The notes beneath the pieces are model-generated. The model was given only the letters and a program-made list of their open reading frames with translations. It did not search any database and was not told the DNA's origin. Below are positions 1-9,420 of a DNA stretch of 64,000 bases, piece by piece; position 1 is the first letter of the stretch; each line of letters opens with the position of its first letter. The translations under genes were made by a program, and so were the position numbers. The stretch is from the NCBI GenBank assembly GCA_023416995.1, contig JAEZGI010000039.1, positions 124,001 through 188,000 of the forward strand. Direction: 5' to 3'. The stretch comes from Bacteroidota bacterium. GTDB taxonomy: Bacteria; Bacteroidota; Bacteroidia; Chitinophagales; Chitinophagaceae.

Positions 1-644
1 TCCAGTTTAAACTGGTCAGAAGGATTCACATTTAAAAACGCCAGAATTGTCGTTAATACTCCGATAATAACCCAATACTTCAGGATCACCACCCGGATGC
101 GCACATTCCTGCTGCGTGGCACCTGTAAGATGGCAATAGCGATCACAATAAGGCCGAGAATGGAATTTACATATTGAATGACGAATGGAATCTCAACCGA
201 TTTACCGAAAACGTCCATATTTCCCTGCAAAGCGGGGTTGTCACGAATAAAAAACCCGTCAAAATGTGAGAAGCTGTCCCAAAACAGGTGGGATGCTGCG
301 CCGACAGCAATAGATGGAATTACTATAAGCCAGCGTTTTCGGAACTGATCCATCCAGTTTACGTCTTTGTATCGGATCATTTTGATCTGGAGCATCCGCG
401 GCAGATGCATGATCAGCATTTCTCTTACCACCAGGTGGAAAGCAAAGCTAAGTACAATGCTTACCGGGATGCAAAACCATATGATTCCTAACCAGGTATG
501 ACTGTGCGTTTTACCCCCGCTTGTAAAGTAAGATTGAAGATCCGGTGCGAGACTTCCGATGATCAGGCCCGTCATCGACACCCATCTTGACGGCAACCAA
601 TTAAGCGGCAACACAATAGCCGGATGTGAAAGCGTGAAAGGCAT
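1..644 (-). CDS. DUF4184 family membrane protein (partial, 3' end outside window)
   Basis: The minus-strand frame is open from an ATG at 644 to the left edge, giving 214 codons with no stop. The N-terminus reads MPFTLSHPAIVLPL, the typical opening of the DUF4184 family, followed by GSLAPDLQ and, further on, a histidine-rich SHLFWDSFSHFDG stretch. Several hydrophobic segments suggest four or more membrane helices. The His/Asp pattern resembles membrane metal-dependent hydrolases, but the biochemical role of the family is unknown. The C-terminus lies beyond position 1. The start is 29 bases downstream of the mqnC stop on the same strand, so the two may be cotranscribed. Confidence 0.8.
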   Translation of the reverse strand, partial: MPFTLSHPAIVLPLNWLPSRWVSMTGLIIGSLAPDLQSYFTSGGKTHSHTWLGIIWFCIPVSIVLSFAFHLVVREMLIMHLPRMLQIKMIRYKDVNWMDQFRKRWLIVIPSIAVGAASHLFWDSFSHFDGFFIRDNPALQGNMDVFGKSVEIPFVIQYVNSILGLIVIAIAILQVPRSRNVRIRVVILKYWVIIGVLTTILAFLNVNPSDQFKL

Positions 645-673
645 TTGTCAATTTAGGTAGAATGTTCCGTAAA

Positions 674-1795
674 TCAGTAGTCAATCACCTGTTCTTCCAT
701 CTGGGGCAGTTGTCGCCATTCGTATTGCTGATTACGCAACTGGGGCTCAAAACCTGCTTCGCGGATCGCATCCTGGATACTTTTGGAAGTGAAGCGATGT
801 GGTGCACCTGCGGCACTTACCACGTTCTCTTCCAGCATGATGCTTCCAAAATCATTGGCACCAGCAGTGAGACAGATCTGCGCGGTTTGTTTACCGACTG
901 TTAGCCATGAAGCCTGGATATTTTTAACGTTTGGCAGCATGATACGGCTCATTGCGATCATCCTGATATATTCTTCCTGGGTAGTGAGATTGTGAACTCC
1001 CCTGATGCGGGCGAGTAAGGTATCGACATCCTGGAAGGTCCATGGAATAAAAGCAAGGAAACCTTTAGCGGTTTCAGGTTTGCGCGACTGTACCTCCCGG
1101 ATCTTCGCAAGATGTTCAAAACGTTCGGTGAGCGTTTCAACATGGCCAAACATCATGGTGGCAGAAGTGGTTATATCAAGTTTATGCGCCTCATGCATAA
1201 TGTCCAGCCATTCCTGCGCACCGCATTTTCCTTTGGAAATTAAACGACGTACCCGGTCAGTAAGTATTTCTGCACCGGCACCGGGCAAACTGTCCATACC
1301 CGCTTCTTTGAGCGCCGAAAGCACTTCGCGGTGGGTTGATTTTTCCAGTTTTGTGATATGCGCCACCTCGGGAGGGCCAAGCGTGTGTAACTTTATACCG
1401 GGATACATCGCTTTCAGCTGGCGGAACAGATCAGTATAAAATGACAGCCCTAAACCGGGGTGGTGCCCTCCCTGCAATAAAAGCTGGTCGCCACCCCAGC
1501 GGATGGTCTCTTCAATTTTTTTGCGATAGGTTTCAATATCGGTGATATAAGCCTCCGGATGACCCGGAATGCGGTAGAAATTGCAAAACTTGCAGTTTGC
1601 TATACAAACATTGGTAGTATTTACATTGCGATCAATCTGCCAGGTAACCTTTCCATGGGGAACCTGTTTTTTCCTGAGCTCATCTGCAACGTACATCAGC
1701 TCAGTAAGCGGGGCATTTTCAAATAGAAAAACCCCTTCTTCAACGGATAAAAAGTCAAAATCAAGGGCACGGGCGTAAAGCGAATCCAGTTTCAT
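674..1795 (-). CDS. mqnC: Dehypoxanthine futalosine cyclase (radical SAM, menaquinone biosynthesis)
   Basis: Radical SAM enzyme of 373 residues that cyclises dehypoxanthine futalosine in the futalosine route to menaquinone. The radical SAM cluster motif CIANCKFC lies at residues 64-71 (CxxxCxxC), and the signatures GGDQLLLQGGHHP, SLPGAGAEIL and TMMFGHVET match MqnC and its close relatives. Length is normal for the family. MqnC is preferred over the related MqnE because of the QGG-HP and FIPWTFQ motifs. Menaquinone made by this route would feed the alternative complex III encoded at 14-23 kb. A TAnnTTTG promoter element sits just upstream; no other mqn gene is in the window. Confidence 0.92.
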   Translation of the reverse strand: MKLDSLYARALDFDFLSVEEGVFLFENAPLTELMYVADELRKKQVPHGKVTWQIDRNVNTTNVCIANCKFCNFYRIPGHPEAYITDIETYRKKIEETIRWGGDQLLLQGGHHPGLGLSFYTDLFRQLKAMYPGIKLHTLGPPEVAHITKLEKSTHREVLSALKEAGMDSLPGAGAEILTDRVRRLISKGKCGAQEWLDIMHEAHKLDITTSATMMFGHVETLTERFEHLAKIREVQSRKPETAKGFLAFIPWTFQDVDTLLARIRGVHNLTTQEEYIRMIAMSRIMLPNVKNIQASWLTVGKQTAQICLTAGANDFGSIMLEENVVSAAGAPHRFTSKSIQDAIREAGFEPQLRNQQYEWRQLPQMEEQVIDY

Positions 1796-1813
1796 AAATT
1801 CTCAAGGTATTCT

Positions 1814-1822
1814 GCAAAAATA
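1814..1822 (-). promoter_or_regulatory. Putative -7 promoter element of mqnC
   Basis: On the minus strand the sequence TATTTTTGC matches the Bacteroidota -7 consensus TAnnTTTG. It lies 18 bases before the mqnC ATG. I see no clear -33 TTG at the expected spacing, so the call is tentative. Confidence 0.4.
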
Positions 1823-1954
1823 CTAAACGTAAAACGGAACCGCTTAGTTTAAAAACTTTTCACGGAGGGGGGCGGCCTGCCGACCACATAGAAATTTTTG
1901 TTAACTTCTGGTCTCGCACGAAATTATCGTGAGATGGAATCCTGAATACCGATC

Positions 1955-3142
1955 ATGCGCTTGCCTGCAATTGTCATATGTTTCCTGCTCGCCTGTTCCT
2001 CCCTTAAGGCGCAGGAAGAGTTTGTGCCACCCCCTGCGAAACTCATCACGAGTTTTCCGTTCCGGCTGCTAACGGGTGGGGTGATCACGGTTAAAGTGCA
2101 GTTAGAAAAATATCCCGATACGCTCAATTTTGTGCTGGACACCGGTAGCGGCGGGATCTCACTCGATTCAGGTACTGTTAGCCGCATGAATATTGAAAAC
2201 CAGTTAAGTGATCGCACTATACGCGGCATTGCAGGGATAAGAAGGGTTCGATTCTCCTATAACAAAACGCTTCATTTTCCCGGTCTGGAGGTCGACAGTC
2301 TGAACTTCCATATTAACGATTACGAAATTCTCACGAGTGCCTATGGGGAACAGATAGACGGGATCATCGGGTACAGTTTCCTGTCGCGTTATATCGTAAT
2401 GGTTAATTATGACAGCCTCAAAATCTATGTATATTCCAAAGGCAGGATCAAGTACCCGAGGGGAGGTTTCCTGCTGAAACCCTCACTGGTAAACATCCCG
2501 GTTTTCAGAACATCGATTAAGGATGACCGGGAGCTTTCGCCCAGGTTCTACTTTGATACCGGCGCAGGCATGTGTTTATTATTGTCATCCGACTTTGTAA
2601 GCGACAGTATTTTTATCAACCCCAAAAGAAAATTTCATGTCACACAGGCGGAGGGCCTTGGCGGGAAGGCCCCGATGCGACAGGGTGTAATAAAACAGGT
2701 ACGTATCGGGCCATACAAGTTTAAACGCGTGCCTACCTACATATTTGACGACGAATACAACGTAACATCCTATCCCTACCTGGGCGGACTCATCGGAAAT
2801 GATTTGCTAAGACGGTTCAACCTGATCATCAATTATGATCAGAAGGATATATATATGATCCCAAACTCTCACTTCAAGGATGTGTTCGACTATTCGTATA
2901 CGGGGCTTGGTATCTATATGATCAATGGAGAGATTGTAGTGGTTGATGTTATGCCTGGCTCACCTGCAGAAGAGGCCGGGTTTAAACCGGGTGATATTAT
3001 GATGTCGGTGGCAAACAATTTCACCCGGAACATCCAGGCATACAAAAGCCTGATGCAAAATCCCGGCGAAAAGCTCAGGATTCTTATTATCCGGGAGGGT
3101 GAACCGATCATTCTGACCATGAAGGTGAGAAGCATTCTTTGA
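1955..3142 (+). CDS. Exported retropepsin-like aspartyl protease with PDZ domain
   Basis: A 395-residue protein with an N-terminal signal peptide. The end of the signal is ambiguous: it has a lipobox-like LLAC at residues 11-14 and also a signal-peptidase I site after LKAQ (residue 20), the form common in this phylum. Two aspartyl protease half-motifs are visible, LDTGSGG around D62 and FDTGAG around D201, each followed by a hydrophobic-hydrophobic-Gly element (GIIGYS, GGLIGND). This indicates a duplicated retropepsin fold in one chain. A PDZ domain occupies roughly residues 310-395 (SPAEEAGFKPGD). The likely role is a periplasmic or surface peptidase; the substrate is unknown. Confidence 0.8.
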   Translation: MRLPAIVICFLLACSSLKAQEEFVPPPAKLITSFPFRLLTGGVITVKVQLEKYPDTLNFVLDTGSGGISLDSGTVSRMNIENQLSDRTIRGIAGIRRVRFSYNKTLHFPGLEVDSLNFHINDYEILTSAYGEQIDGIIGYSFLSRYIVMVNYDSLKIYVYSKGRIKYPRGGFLLKPSLVNIPVFRTSIKDDRELSPRFYFDTGAGMCLLLSSDFVSDSIFINPKRKFHVTQAEGLGGKAPMRQGVIKQVRIGPYKFKRVPTYIFDDEYNVTSYPYLGGLIGNDLLRRFNLIINYDQKDIYMIPNSHFKDVFDYSYTGLGIYMINGEIVVVDVMPGSPAEEAGFKPGDIMMSVANNFTRNIQAYKSLMQNPGEKLRILIIREGEPIILTMKVRSIL

Positions 3143-3237
3143 GCCCGGTGCGTTAACCACTTTTTAATTGTTGTTTTCACCAACAACTTATCGGCCAAGT
3201 TATTGTTATTTTGCTGTTCGGCAAACGAGGATTTATT

Positions 3238-4479
3238 ATGATTAAATATGAGAAGTTCACCCTGCAAAACGGGTTAAGGGTATTGGTGCATGAAGATCAT
3301 TCAACACCAATGGCGGTAGTAAATATTATGTATGATGTTGGAGCTAAGGACGAACACCCTTCAAAAACAGGCTTTGCGCATTTATTCGAGCACCTGATGT
3401 TCGGCGGAAGTGTTAATGTTGAAGAATTTGAAACTCCGCTACAGATGGCCGGTGGTGAAAATAACGCATACACCAGTAATGATGTCACCAATTATTACAT
3501 CCAGATACCTGCTGAAAATATAGAAACGGCCTTCTGGCTTGAAAGTGATCGGATGTTATCACTTGCCTTTAATGAAAAAAGCCTGGATGTACAACGTAAG
3601 GTGGTATCTGAAGAATTTAAAGAACATTATATAAACAAGCCATATGGTGATGTATGGTTTCGTATACGCGAGATGGCTTACCAGGAGCATCCCTATCGTT
3701 GGATGACCATAGGAAAGGAACTGAGTCATATCGAACAGGCCAGCTTACAGGATGTAAAAGATTTCTTCTATAAACATTACAGGCCGATCAACGCCATTCT
3801 TGTTGTTGCAGGAAATGTAAAGACTGAAGACGTGAAGAAAATGGCCGAAAAATGGTTCGGCGATATTCCGGCAGGAGAAAGATATGTAAGGAACATACCC
3901 GGCGAACCCGTTCAGAAAAAGCCCCGTCGCATGGAAGTGAAGGCCGATGTGCCACTGGATGCATTTTATAAATGCTGGCACATGGATAGCCGGCTCGACC
4001 ATGGATATTACGTTGCCGATCTTATTACAGAAATACTTGGTGGGGGTGGTTCTTCCCGCTTGTTCCAGTCACTTGTAAAAGAAAAACAACTGTTCAGTAA
4101 CATCGAATGTTATCACCAGGGTACTGTTGACAGGGGGCTTCTTACCATAGAAGGCAAACTGATTCGCGGCGTCAGTCTTGAACGGGCCGAAGAAGCTGTT
4201 AACGAGCAACTCGAATTATTAAAAAGAGAAGGAGTAACAGACAAAGAACTTACGAAGGTTAAAAATAAAACCGAAGCCGCTATCACTTTCGAAGACATGA
4301 GTGTAATGGCACGCGCAAACAGCCTTGCATTTTATGAACTACTGGGCGATGCCGCGTTATTCAATGCTGACAGGGAAAAGTATGCTGCAGTAACCCTGGA
4401 AGACATCATCACATACAGCAACAATATTTTTGACGAAAACAATTCCAACACGCTGTATTACCGCAGCAGTAATTTGTAA
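3238..4479 (+). CDS. M16 family zinc peptidase, catalytic subunit
   Basis: Pitrilysin-family (M16) peptidase of 413 residues. The inverted zinc motif HLFEH is at residues 48-52, with the third ligand glutamate in VVSEEF near 125. The C-terminal half carries the usual non-catalytic M16 domain with GGGGSSRLFQ. No signal peptide is visible, so it is probably cytoplasmic. I chose the ATG at 3238; an in-frame TTG at 3211 would add nine residues outside the family alignment. Only six bases separate the stop from the next gene, an M16 homologue lacking the zinc motif. This catalytic/non-catalytic pairing is like mitochondrial processing peptidase and the two-subunit M16B peptidases. Confidence 0.9.
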   Translation: MIKYEKFTLQNGLRVLVHEDHSTPMAVVNIMYDVGAKDEHPSKTGFAHLFEHLMFGGSVNVEEFETPLQMAGGENNAYTSNDVTNYYIQIPAENIETAFWLESDRMLSLAFNEKSLDVQRKVVSEEFKEHYINKPYGDVWFRIREMAYQEHPYRWMTIGKELSHIEQASLQDVKDFFYKHYRPINAILVVAGNVKTEDVKKMAEKWFGDIPAGERYVRNIPGEPVQKKPRRMEVKADVPLDAFYKCWHMDSRLDHGYYVADLITEILGGGGSSRLFQSLVKEKQLFSNIECYHQGTVDRGLLTIEGKLIRGVSLERAEEAVNEQLELLKREGVTDKELTKVKNKTEAAITFEDMSVMARANSLAFYELLGDAALFNADREKYAAVTLEDIITYSNNIFDENNSNTLYYRSSNL

Positions 4480-4485
4480 TACACT

Positions 4486-5772
4486 ATGCTAAACAGAACG
4501 CAAGCGCCTTTGATAAAGGATGCTGTAGATTTTAGTCTTCAGCTGCCCATGAGCGAAAAACATGTATTGTCCAACGGGGTAGAGGTTTATGCCATTAACA
4601 TGGGTACCGAGGAAGCAATGATGGTTAACTGGGTATTTTTTGCGGGCACCTGGCAAGAGCCAAAAAAGGCGGTGGCACCTGCAACAAACTTTTTACTTAA
4701 AAACGGAACTACCAACAGATCGGCGTTCCAGATAAATGAACATTTTGAATATTATGGATCGTACCTCAACAGGGCATGTTACAGCGAGTCTGCAGAATTA
4801 GTTTTGCATTGTCTCAACAAACATGTGAACGAGCTGCTGCCTGTGGTGGCTGAGCTTATCACGGACTCAGTTTTTTCCGAAGAAGAACTCGCGATCTACA
4901 AACAAAATTCAATTCAGAAACTTACAGTCGGGCTCAAAAAGTCAGAGTTTGTGGCAAGCAGGCTTATCGACGCTTATGTTTTTGGTGAAGATCATCCATA
5001 TGGAAAATACAGCATGCCGGAAGATTACAATGCAGTAACGCGTGAACTGCTGGTAGATTTCTACGATCAGTATTACAGGAACGGCCGTTGTGTGATTTTT
5101 GTTGCGGGTAAGTTGCCTTCTGATATTATACCGCAACTTGAATCATCATTTGGCAAACTGCCTCTGAGGTCACACCGCGAACCACATAGTATTATTGAGC
5201 ATCCGATTGTACCTGCGAGCGAAAAGAAATACCGTGTCACTAATGATGCGGATGGTGTGCAGGCAGCAATCCGTGTGATGCGTCCGTTTCCAAACCGCCA
5301 TCACCCCGATTTCCAGAAGGTAAATGTGCTGAATAATGTATTTGGCGGCTTTTTTGGCAGCCGGCTCATGAGCAATATAAGAGAAGATAAAGGGTACACT
5401 TATGGCATTCACAGTTACCTGCTGAACTTCATACACAACAGTGGCTGGATGATCAGTACTGAAGCCGGCAGAGAAGTAGCGGAAGCAACAATCGATGAAA
5501 TTTACAAAGAGATGTTCCTTTTACGTGATGAAGAAATTGATGAAGAAGAATTGCTGATGACCAGGAACAGTATGATTGGAAGTATTCTTGGGGATCTCGA
5601 TGGTCCTTTCCAGGTAGCTGCGAGGTGGAAAAGTATGGTATTGAACAATCTGACGCCTGAATATTTCTACAACAGCATCGAAACCATCAAAACGGTCAGT
5701 GCCGCTGAACTTCGTATGCTTGCAGACAAATACCTGCAGCCAACAGACTTTTACGAACTCGTTGTAATCTGA
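4486..5772 (+). CDS. M16 family peptidase-like protein, non-catalytic partner
   Basis: M16 homologue of 428 residues that begins six bases after the catalytic M16 gene. The position equivalent to HxxEH reads APATNFLLKNGT, so the zinc-binding residues are missing and the protein should not be an active peptidase by itself. It retains the M16 fold, including GGFFGSRLMSNIREDKGYTYG, the conserved arginine/tyrosine substrate-binding segment of the C-terminal domain. The expected function is as the second half of a heterodimer with the upstream protein. No signal peptide is seen. Confidence 0.88.
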   Translation: MLNRTQAPLIKDAVDFSLQLPMSEKHVLSNGVEVYAINMGTEEAMMVNWVFFAGTWQEPKKAVAPATNFLLKNGTTNRSAFQINEHFEYYGSYLNRACYSESAELVLHCLNKHVNELLPVVAELITDSVFSEEELAIYKQNSIQKLTVGLKKSEFVASRLIDAYVFGEDHPYGKYSMPEDYNAVTRELLVDFYDQYYRNGRCVIFVAGKLPSDIIPQLESSFGKLPLRSHREPHSIIEHPIVPASEKKYRVTNDADGVQAAIRVMRPFPNRHHPDFQKVNVLNNVFGGFFGSRLMSNIREDKGYTYGIHSYLLNFIHNSGWMISTEAGREVAEATIDEIYKEMFLLRDEEIDEEELLMTRNSMIGSILGDLDGPFQVAARWKSMVLNNLTPEYFYNSIETIKTVSAAELRMLADKYLQPTDFYELVVI

Positions 5773-5812
5773 TGATTAGTTTGGTGTAACTTGAACTGTA
5801 TAAATTAATGAC

Positions 5813-6160
5813 ATGAGATTTATCATGCGGATAATTATAACGTCCATCGTGGCGTTTGGTTTATCATATATTCTTTCGGGAATTTCAATTGATACCTTTT
5901 GGACCGCCATTATTGTGGCCATTGTCCTGGCAATTTTAAATGCCATTATCAAACCCATTCTTATCATACTCACCCTCCCAATCACATTGGTTACATTGGG
6001 GTTGTTTCTGTTTGTGATCAACGCTTTGATTATCCTGTTTGCAGAACATCTGGTGCCAGGTTTCAAAGTGGATGGATTCTGGTGGGCGCTTATTTTCAGT
6101 TTATTATTATCACTTGTTACCTCGTTGATGTACCAGGAAGAGAAAAAAGAGAAACGATAG
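5813..6160 (+). CDS. Four-helix membrane protein of the phage holin family 4 type
   Basis: Small membrane protein of 115 residues with four hydrophobic segments and the pattern AIVLAILNAIIKPILIILTLP near residues 38-58, followed by a VTLGLFLFVINALI helix. This matches the widespread 4-TMS holin-like (YvlD-like) family found in many bacteria. Despite the holin name there are no phage genes nearby; chromosomal members are ordinary membrane proteins of unknown function. The C-terminus is charged (EEKKEKR). An alternative start at 5825 would remove four residues. Confidence 0.82.
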   Translation: MRFIMRIIITSIVAFGLSYILSGISIDTFWTAIIVAIVLAILNAIIKPILIILTLPITLVTLGLFLFVINALIILFAEHLVPGFKVDGFWWALIFSLLLSLVTSLMYQEEKKEKR

Positions 6161-6209
6161 TTAGAAAACATCGGATTGTGGTTGCCGAATAAAATTTCAA
6201 TCTTAGTAT

Positions 6210-8195
6210 ATGGTTTTTAACCGTAAGGATTTGTCTGACGATGAGCTCACGTTGTTTTACAAGGCAATCTTGCTTCCACGAATGATTGAAGAAAAGATGC
6301 TGGTGCTGTTAAGACAGGGCCGTATCAGTAAATGGTTCAGTGGCATCGGCCAGGAAGCGATTGCTGTCGGCGCTACTCTTGCAATGGAGGAAGACGAGTG
6401 GATCATGCCCCTGCACCGCAACCTTGGCGTTTTTACTACCAGGGGCATGCCTTTGAATAAACTCATCCGGCAATGGCAGGGAAGCCAGGATGGATATAGC
6501 AAGGGACGGGAAAGAAGTTTTCATTTTGGATCGCGTGAACATCATATTTGTGGCATGATCTCACATCTTGGTCCGCAGCTCGCAATAGCAGATGGTGTTG
6601 CACTTGCACATAAGCTCCGTAAAGAAAATAAGGTTGCGCTGGCTTTCACGGGTGAAGGGGGAACAAGTGAAGGAGACTTCCACGAAGCACTGAATACGGC
6701 AGCCGTGTGGGATCTGCCTGTAATTTTCCTCATAGAAAATAATGGTTATGCTTTAAGTACGCCGACTTCTGAACAATACCGTTGCGGCAGTCTCACCGAA
6801 AAAGCACGTGGCTATGGGATGGATGCCGTGAAGATTGATGGCAACAACCTGCTAACAGTTTACGATACCATCAAAGGAGTAAGGAACTATTGTATAGAAA
6901 AGCAAAAGCCTTTTTTGATAGAGTGTGCAACCTTCAGGATGCGTGGTCACGAAGAAGCAAGTGGTGTTAAATATGTACCTGAACACTTGTTCGAGATATG
7001 GCAAACAAAGGATCCAGTAGCCCGCTATGAAGAATTTTTGCTTTCAAATGAAGTGATGAGCGAAGCCGAAGTTTCAGCGCTGAAAGCAAATTTCAGGGAA
7101 CGGATAGAAGAAGAAATTCTGCAAGGTTTTTCAGCTGCGCCGGTGATTGCGGACACAGCCATTGAAATGGCGGATGTCTATGCCCCTTTCGATCCGCAAC
7201 ATCTCCAGGACAAAAACATCACTGCAGAACATCGTGATCTGCGGTTTATTGATGCCATCAGCGAAGCGCTTGATCAAAGTCTTGAGCAACATCCGGAGCT
7301 GGTCATCATGGGCCAGGATATTGCGGCTTATGGCGGTGTGTTTAAAATAACAGAAGGGTTCGTTGATAAATACGGCACTGAAAGAATACGTAATACACCA
7401 CTATGTGAAAGTGCCATTATTGGTTCGGCGCTAGGGTTGAGCTTATCCGGAATCAAAAGTGTTGTAGAAATGCAGTTTGCCGACTTTGTAAGCGTTGGCT
7501 TCAACCAGATCGTAAACAACCTTGCCAAGATTTATTATCGATGGGGGCAGAATGCCGATGTGGTGATCCGTATGCCTTGTGGTGCCGGTGTTGGCGCCGG
7601 TCCTTTTCATAGCCAAACCAATGAAGCCTGGTTTGTTCATACGCCGGGTCTGAAGGTAGTGTACCCGTCGAACCCGTATGATGCGAAAGGATTACTTATT
7701 GCAGCGATCAACGATCCAAACCCTGTTATGTATTTTGAACACAAGGCACTTTACCGCAGCGCCCATGGCCAGGTTCCTGAATCATATTATGAAGTTGAAA
7801 TAGGAAAGGCAAAACTTGTTGAAGAAGGCGATGATATCTCCATCATAACCTATGGAGCAGGCGTAGGATGGGCCTCGGACTTTGCAATGGAAAATCAACA
7901 GATATCATTTGATATACTTGATCTGAGATCGCTTGCGCCGCTTGATTACAATGCTATTACAGCTTCTGTCGCCAGAACCGGGAAGGTGATTGTATTGCAT
8001 GAGGATACGCTTACCGGCGGTATTGGCGGTGAGATAGCAGCCTGGATCGGTGAGCATTGTTTTAACCTTTTAGACGCCCCGGTTTTGCGATGTGCTTCAT
8101 TGGATACACCCGTGCCGTTCAATACCGTATTGGAGAATAACTTTCTTCCAAAGAATCGCCTCGCTGAATATGTTGAAAGATTAATGTCCTATTAA
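6210..8195 (+). CDS. Fused alpha/beta E1 component of a 2-oxoacid (branched-chain type) dehydrogenase
   Basis: Thiamine-diphosphate decarboxylase of 661 residues in which alpha and beta E1 subunits are fused. Residues 1 to about 330 are the alpha half with the ThDP motif GEGGTSEGDFHEALN ending in ENN; residues from about 340 are the beta half with EGFVDKYGTERIRNTPL and PCGAGVGAGPFHSQ. The reaction is oxidative decarboxylation of a 2-oxoacid and transfer to lipoyl-E2. The fused form is common in this phylum and is usually assigned to branched-chain 2-oxoacids, but pyruvate or acetoin substrates cannot be excluded from sequence alone. No E2 or E3 gene is adjacent. A short AAAGAC/GTCTTT hairpin follows at 8197-8210. 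Confidence 0.9.
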   Translation: MVFNRKDLSDDELTLFYKAILLPRMIEEKMLVLLRQGRISKWFSGIGQEAIAVGATLAMEEDEWIMPLHRNLGVFTTRGMPLNKLIRQWQGSQDGYSKGRERSFHFGSREHHICGMISHLGPQLAIADGVALAHKLRKENKVALAFTGEGGTSEGDFHEALNTAAVWDLPVIFLIENNGYALSTPTSEQYRCGSLTEKARGYGMDAVKIDGNNLLTVYDTIKGVRNYCIEKQKPFLIECATFRMRGHEEASGVKYVPEHLFEIWQTKDPVARYEEFLLSNEVMSEAEVSALKANFRERIEEEILQGFSAAPVIADTAIEMADVYAPFDPQHLQDKNITAEHRDLRFIDAISEALDQSLEQHPELVIMGQDIAAYGGVFKITEGFVDKYGTERIRNTPLCESAIIGSALGLSLSGIKSVVEMQFADFVSVGFNQIVNNLAKIYYRWGQNADVVIRMPCGAGVGAGPFHSQTNEAWFVHTPGLKVVYPSNPYDAKGLLIAAINDPNPVMYFEHKALYRSAHGQVPESYYEVEIGKAKLVEEGDDISIITYGAGVGWASDFAMENQQISFDILDLRSLAPLDYNAITASVARTGKVIVLHEDTLTGGIGGEIAAWIGEHCFNLLDAPVLRCASLDTPVPFNTVLENNFLPKNRLAEYVERLMSY

Positions 8196-8459
8196 TAAAG
8201 ACAAGTCTTTGGAACCCGCGAACAAACACAGCGGACCAACGGTTAAACTTCGAATAAAAGTGAGATTGCCATGACGTTTTTATGGGATTATTTCTAGGAA
8301 TAATACTAGGCAATTATGTGGCTGAAACAAAGTTGTGACGGTATTTACAGGCTTTATGCTATACTGGCATCTATTATTTTCAAATGCTGCCAAAATACAT
8401 GTAAGCGTTGCATTCAAATACCAATATAAGTTGTGTATTTTTACAAAAATTAATGATAT

Positions 8460-8831
8460 ATGAATCTTTTTGTTGCGGGCCTGCCTTATGATCTTGATGA
8501 TGCAGAACTGATGGAAATCTTTGAAAAATTCGGAACCGTCACCTCGGCGAAAGTTGCGATGGACAAAGAAACGGGTAAGAGCCGTGGATTTGCGTTTGTG
8601 GAAATGCCAAATGAAGAAGAGGCTAAAGATGCAATCGAAAACCTGAACGATATTTCTCTTGGTAAGAAACCACTGGTTGTTAAGCAAGCTGAAGAGCGCA
8701 GCTCTGGCGGGGGTGGTTTTAAAGGAGGTGGTCGTGGACCAGGCGGTGGCAATCGCGGGCCAGGTGGTGGCGGTGGTTTCAATAACCGTCCAGGAAACAG
8801 AGATAACAACCGCGACAGGAACCGATATTAA
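8460..8831 (+). CDS. RRM RNA-binding protein with glycine-rich tail
   Basis: RNA-binding protein of 123 residues. One RNA recognition motif spans residues 1-80, with RNP2 LFVAGL at the N-terminus and RNP1 KSRGFAFVEM near residues 41-50. The C-terminal 40 residues are a Gly/Arg/Asn-rich disordered tail (RGPGGGN, NRDNNRDRN), as in bacterial cold-inducible Rbp proteins of cyanobacteria and Bacteroidota. It probably binds RNA and helps translation or RNA turnover. A TATTTTTAC element at 8436 could be its promoter, giving a very short leader. A strong terminator follows directly. A second RRM gene lies at 44681. Confidence 0.92.
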   Translation: MNLFVAGLPYDLDDAELMEIFEKFGTVTSAKVAMDKETGKSRGFAFVEMPNEEEAKDAIENLNDISLGKKPLVVKQAEERSSGGGGFKGGGRGPGGGNRGPGGGGGFNNRPGNRDNNRDRNRY

Positions 8832-8846
8832 TTGATAATACAACAG

Positions 8847-8912
8847 CCTGGATATTTGTCCGAGATAAATGCGTTCCGCGTTTTGTCTGACAGATATCCG
8901 GGTTTGCTTTTT
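8847..8912 (+). terminator. Rho-independent terminator after the RRM gene
   Basis: The 14-base arms 8847-8860 (CCTGGATATTTGTC) and 8889-8902 (GACAGATATCCGGG) pair throughout, with two G-T wobbles. A 28-base loop separates them and TTTGCTTTTT follows. The position, 16 bases after the RRM stop, fits a terminator. The loop holds an ATG at 8869 that is in frame with the next gene. Confidence 0.75.
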
Positions 8913-8958
8913 AAGCAATAAAGGTTTATCATTTAAGAGATATTATAACCACCCGGGT

Positions 8959-9408
8959 TTGCAGCACATATCACTTCTTCCTGCTAAAAAATCTGACTAT
9001 CGCAAACTAATTGAAGTTTGGGAAGCCTCAGTTCGCGCCACCCATCATTTTCTGAGCAATGAAGAAATTCTTTTCTACAAAAAATTAATTCTGGATCAGT
9101 ATTTTGATATTGTGAACCTGGTTTGTGCGAAAACACCAACCGGTGTGATGGCAGGTTTCATGGGTGTATTACACGGAAAACTTGAGATGTTGTTTGTAGA
9201 TCCGGTTTACCGTGGCGAAGGCATTGGTAAAATCCTCGTTACTTATGCATGTAGTGTGCTGGATGTAACAATGGTTGATGTGAATGAGCAGAATGAGCAG
9301 GCTGTAGGTTTCTATCATAAGCTTGGTTTTGAAACCATCAGCAGGGATCCGTTAGATGGAATGGGCAAACCTTTCCCGGTGTTGCACATGCAAAAAGCTT
9401 TGTTTTAA
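8959..9408 (+). CDS. GNAT N-acetyltransferase, YjaB-like
   Basis: Acetyl-CoA-dependent acyltransferase. The segment YRKLIEVWEASVRATHHFLS at the N-terminus and VNEQNEQAVGFYHKLGF plus MGKPFPVLHM at the C-terminus are very close to E. coli YjaB. The acetyl-CoA loop is YRGEGIGK. I chose a TTG at 8959 as start (150 codons) because it gives the family's length and places the first strand correctly. The only in-frame ATG, at 8869, adds 30 unlike residues and lies inside the loop of the preceding terminator. The natural substrate is unknown. Confidence 0.75.
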   Translation: MQHISLLPAKKSDYRKLIEVWEASVRATHHFLSNEEILFYKKLILDQYFDIVNLVCAKTPTGVMAGFMGVLHGKLEMLFVDPVYRGEGIGKILVTYACSVLDVTMVDVNEQNEQAVGFYHKLGFETISRDPLDGMGKPFPVLHMQKALF

Positions 9409-9420
9409 ATACTATCAGTT

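Noticed and set aside
5813..6160. Prophage remnant because of the holin-like protein
   Set aside because: No other phage gene is nearby and this family is usually chromosomal.
8197..8210. AAAGAC/GTCTTT hairpin after the E1 gene as a terminator
   Set aside because: Only six base pairs, mostly A-T, with a two-base loop and no T run; not strong enough to call.
8280..8918. 212-codon open frame on the minus strand over the RRM gene
   Set aside because: It lies opposite a clear RRM protein and its terminator, has no recognisable domain, and its middle is the complement of the Gly-rich tail.
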